A stretch of 64,000 bases of DNA from Prevotella sp. UBA6994 (GTDB taxonomy: Bacteria; Bacteroidota; Bacteroidia; Bacteroidales; Bacteroidaceae): the NCBI GenBank assembly GCA_002449845.1, contig DJXW01000016.1, positions 124,001 to 188,000 on the forward strand, written 5' to 3'. The notes under the pieces were generated by a model, which saw only the letters and a program-made list of their open reading frames with translations, did no database searches and was not told the DNA's origin. Position numbers and translations under genes: made by a program. Of the stretch, positions 62,801-64,000 are shown in pieces; the stretch's first letter is position 1; every line of letters starts with the position of its first letter.

Positions 62801-63064
62801 GCCTTCGTACTCGGTTCTACATACGTCTCTCCATTCCGTGCCTACTTCATTCCGATTACTGAAGATGGCAACGACCAACAATTGACTATCGTTTCCAACT
62901 TCTCACCAAATCCTATTAGCGAAGATGGTGGCTTCCCAGATGGTATCAACGAGATTGTTCAAGACTCTAAAATCAATAATAAGATTTACAACCTGAATGG
63001 TGTACGAGTGAAGAATCTCTCCAAGGGAATTTACATCATCAATGGAAAAAAAGTCATTAGATAA
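59840..63064 (+). CDS. Secreted C10 (streptopain/interpain-like) cysteine protease with type IX-like tail
   Basis: 1074 aa. Signal peptide (MKRLSLLSICCLISMFMTAG), an inhibitory propeptide (about 20-140, FVLVSGSDLTDEVIGYSD), and a C10 catalytic domain with nucleophile Cys172 (CATGCTNTAFAQVMYYHKW) and His313 (NAHSFVIDGY). Beyond about residue 380 come beta-sandwich modules, including CARDB-like repeats (NNTPVANEPTEVSFTLQNNG), and a C-terminal tail of about 27 residues, IYNLNGVRVKNLSKGIYIIN. Related to Prevotella intermedia interpain A and Streptococcus SpeB. Predicted to digest host or dietary proteins outside the cell. Confidence 0.93.
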   Translation: MKRLSLLSICCLISMFMTAGPVTTERAKQTAIKFLNHKSSTHRAVKAKTIQGNAINAVSINERPMVYAFNVGNNNGFVLVSGSDLTDEVIGYSDHGTFDEKQMPDNMRSWLENYAKSVRQLEVSGKTLNKTITRKATKTYIAPLLECQWNQSTPYNNMCPLLSDGTRCATGCTNTAFAQVMYYHKWPKEATKTIPGYNPHDENKSAPVMPTLEPTIFHWDQMYPTYKNNEDGMEVAKLMLYVGTASESSYGKETNATGYLALEGLKNYFGYDKGAQIVWRYQCNYEEWVDMLYAELAANRPVPFSGSCMDNAHSFVIDGYAEEDYFHVNWGWGGLSDGFFKVSLLDPSNQGIGGSASNGAYTMDQVAFIGIQPSQGQGKTEPITLTIEKAQVYDAPEGSNVYDILGEKSSSPYYENGYTLLPNIVIYNNNPKTEDYDLGVRLVKDDESVILDYPWMVIQKLYSGIPFTSPTTDFIFIDPKITPQLVSGDYYMYFICKLHTSKEWQAVRNWEKHYLRIHIDNEKGKMTTKVISDYPKLYIPKIDFNNTPVANEPTEVSFTLQNNGTAAYHGDIYVLEKDASNAGIACDVEPGQTIELKVNYIPKKLGKNALQVKDKFDILYEGDITVKETNFTDDVELKIDHQVTNAQGSVNEGFIVQGRKAKINLTVTNNTNKNYRGKIYSFTNYWNINSKTPIRSEYVESAVTVLAGETKIVQCESHELVGADAFSFSLSYTKNKKDVGVDVKPDATYYAAPTYLTFDADGKVTDHLATETIKADATVCAIDLRGITGIKEIYAENPNVLYFVDEESNLTGNNVVKGSQADNIILTDGYSFYTPYRFMTRHISYTRIPERHFDVTTEKGWTTLTLPFAATGCQTTFNGTTIPLRWAQENDKDDADIIIFTNTYEEGNQEEFSYPGTTLETLHPYLLGVPSNKKNNVSLVGLPITFYADNAIVEYGNSSITGRNYKMVGSLKNGEAKDIYSLNNEGTAFVLGSTYVSPFRAYFIPITEDGNDQQLTIVSNFSPNPISEDGGFPDGINEIVQDSKINNKIYNLNGVRVKNLSKGIYIINGKKVIR

Positions 63065-63084
63065 TCTCATCATACCAAAAGAGT

Positions 63085-63136
63085 AAAAAGAAGTGGTGCA
63101 ATACTCTCAGCTTTGAGTATTGCACCACTTCTTTTT
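63085..63136 (+). terminator. Terminator of the C10 protease gene
   Basis: A perfect 22-bp stem (AAAAAGAAGTGGTG... with its full complement at 63115-63136) and an 8-base loop, followed by T-rich DNA. The A and T flanks allow bidirectional use. Confidence 0.92.
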
Positions 63137-63187
63137 GGAAGGTAACCGATACTCTTTGCATACACAAATAATAATCCTTAGACCCTT

Positions 63188-63237
63188 TGAAGATTGAAAA
63201 TTGAAAATTGAAGATTGAAAATTGAAGATTGAAAATT
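63188..63237. repeat. ATTGAAG/ATTGAAA heptad array
   Basis: Seven tandem heptads (TTGAAGA, TTGAAAA types) directly after the C10 protease terminator. It is the same sequence class as the arrays at 7343 and 15988. Confidence 0.85.
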
Positions 63238-63336
63238 CAGAATTATTCCGACAAAAAATGGTTGGAGATTTTTTGCGAAATAGAAATAGGAAGTGGGGAA
63301 AATGGGTAAAAACGGGAGAAAAAGCGTGTTTTTCAT

Positions 63337-63420
63337 CGTAACATAGTATGTTACGAGCGTAACTATATGAGTTATGACCGTAACTATGTATGTTACGGGT
63401 GCTAACTTTATATGTTATGG
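63337..63420. repeat. Tandem palindrome array, 21-22-nt period
   Basis: Units begin at 63337, 63358, 63379 and 63401 (steps 21, 21, 22). Unit 1 is a perfect 19-base palindrome (CGTAACATA-G-TATGTTACG), unit 3 has 6-bp arms (CGTAAC...GTTACG), and units 2 and 4 are partly palindromic. It lies in a non-coding region between two convergent genes, so there is no promoter it obviously controls. Confidence 0.85.
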
Positions 63421-63435
63421 AGGGCAAAAAAGTGG

Positions 63436-63593
63436 GTATTTTGAGGTAAAAACTTATATTTTTCCGTTGTTATCAATAGTTGAAAAATCACAATCACCTG
63501 ATTTTCAGCTTATTACTAAATTATCAAAAAATAAGCATTTTTTCAACCAACTCTATAGTTGTTTGAAAAAATGCCCGTATTTTGAGGGTTAAA
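63436..63593. repeat. Direct repeats enclosing a hairpin, possible MITE remnant
   Basis: GTATTTTGAGG occurs at 63436-63446 and 63577-63587. Between them, GCATTTTTTCAA-c-CAACT pairs with AGTTG-t-TTGAAAAAATGC at 63535-63574, an 18-bp stem with one mismatch and a 4-base loop. The rest of 63065-63712 shows no gene. Confidence 0.6.
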
Positions 63594-63712
63594 TTGTCAG
63601 TTTATAGGACAAAAAGAGAAGCAAACATCCCAAAGTACCTATGCATATTTTTCCATGATGGCGGTCAACTCATCAATATCTTCTATTTTTAAACTCTATC
63701 GCTGTTTATCCA

Positions 63713-64000
63713 TCACCTTCCAAAGAAATCAAAAAAGAAAAAGACGGCAGCATATATCCTGGGAACTCCTTTAGCATAGTCAATGACCATGCCTTTTCCA
63801 TTCCTCACTGTGCCATCCGAATCTATTTTACCAGCTAACATATTGCTTTTGTCTCTCACCGTTCCATCATATTCCACTTTCCCTACAAACATATTGTTAA
63901 TATTCCGAATAGTGCCATTCTTGTCAAACGTCCCTACCGTCATATTACGCATATCTTTTATCCTGCCATCATCATCGATTCTCCCTATTGTCATATTGTA
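63713..64000 (-). CDS. Repeat protein, possible 4-fold beta-flower family (partial)
   Basis: At least 96 aa; the reading frame runs off the window end, so the 5' end is missing. It is built of 16-18-residue repeats with a GxIDxDGTVRDxxNM-like pattern (e.g. GKVEYDGTVRDKSNM, GKIDSDGTVRNGKGM), ending in AKGVPRIYAAVFFFFDFFGR. This fits the Bacteroidetes 4-fold beta-flower annotation, but I am not certain of the family. The last residues are strongly hydrophobic (FFFFDFF). Confidence 0.6.
   Translation of the reverse strand, partial: YNMTIGRIDDDGRIKDMRNMTVGTFDKNGTIRNINNMFVGKVEYDGTVRDKSNMLAGKIDSDGTVRNGKGMVIDYAKGVPRIYAAVFFFFDFFGR

Noticed and set aside
63605..63660. Minus-strand fragment reading IEDIDELTAIMEKYA before a stop codon near 63645
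   Set aside because: It resembles a real protein C-terminus and could be a remnant of a longer protein after the repeat protein, but an in-frame stop lies a few codons upstream and the stretch is too short to call.

Overview
The window looks like a chromosome segment of a Bacteroidales bacterium, most likely a Prevotella-type gut, rumen or oral anaerobe. The evidence is convergent. Promoters carry the Bacteroidetes -7 element TAnnTTTG, found in front of about 18 genes. Shine-Dalgarno sequences are nearly absent. There is a fused lpxC-fabZ, a DUF4494/yggS pair, an exbB/exbD-exbD cluster, SusC-like TonB receptor architecture, a C10 (interpain-like) protease, and several secreted proteins ending in a short type IX-like C-terminal motif. 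No rRNA, tRNA, CRISPR array or prophage was seen.

Layout. 1-2.8 kb: the end of glutamate dehydrogenase, then a small minus-strand cassette (WYL regulator, unknown 113-aa protein, GIY-YIG nuclease, membrane-anchored protein). 3-6.1 kb: an Lrp/AsnC regulator and an ExbB/ExbD energy-transduction operon. 6.2-10.5 kb: a REP-associated (RAYT-like) transposase fused to a SLOG/DprA-like domain, a large secreted OB-repeat protein and a small winged-helix protein. 10.6-17.4 kb: aspS, a GH105 pectin hydrolase, a DUF1573 protein with an M6 metalloprotease, and DUF4494/yggS. 17.5-22.1 kb: an aminotransferase, a LolC/E-type permease and thrS. 22.4-36.1 kb: a housekeeping superoperon (purC, menG, aroE, purM, prfA, pyrF, an HD hydrolase, lpxD, lpxC-fabZ, lpxA, miaA, PBP1A) covering purine, quinone, shikimate, pyrimidine, lipid A, tRNA and peptidoglycan functions. 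36.2-46.6 kb: an M16 protease, then a six-gene TonB-receptor operon with DUF4876 and DUF6850 proteins of unknown ligand. 46.7-54.4 kb: a second large OB-repeat secreted protein, yigZ, DUF1015, HIT and the serine genes serA and serC, interrupted by an S23 four-helix-bundle gene. 54.6-63.1 kb: a HEPN/MNT toxin-antitoxin pair, a GH28-GH105 fusion enzyme for pectin, cmk, cysE and a C10 protease. The window ends in a 650-bp non-coding stretch packed with repeats and the tail of a repeat protein.

The most unusual content is in the intergenic DNA. Three unrelated-sequence arrays of tandem short palindromes share a 21-22 nt period (10.03-10.17, 55.31-55.37 and 63.34-63.42 kb). ATTGAnn heptad arrays, several with hairpins, occur at five loci. 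A 74-nt element occurs twice at 82 percent identity without gaps. A 22-nt-identical hairpin repeat flanks lrp. The 3' ends of two secreted-protein genes share 24 identical bases running through the stop codon into heptad repeats. A RAYT-type transposase lies among these repeats and is a possible, unproven, link to the hairpins.

Start sites were adjusted from the longest reading frame wherever a promoter, signal peptide or family N-terminus decided it. All functions are by recognition of protein motifs; no database search was run.
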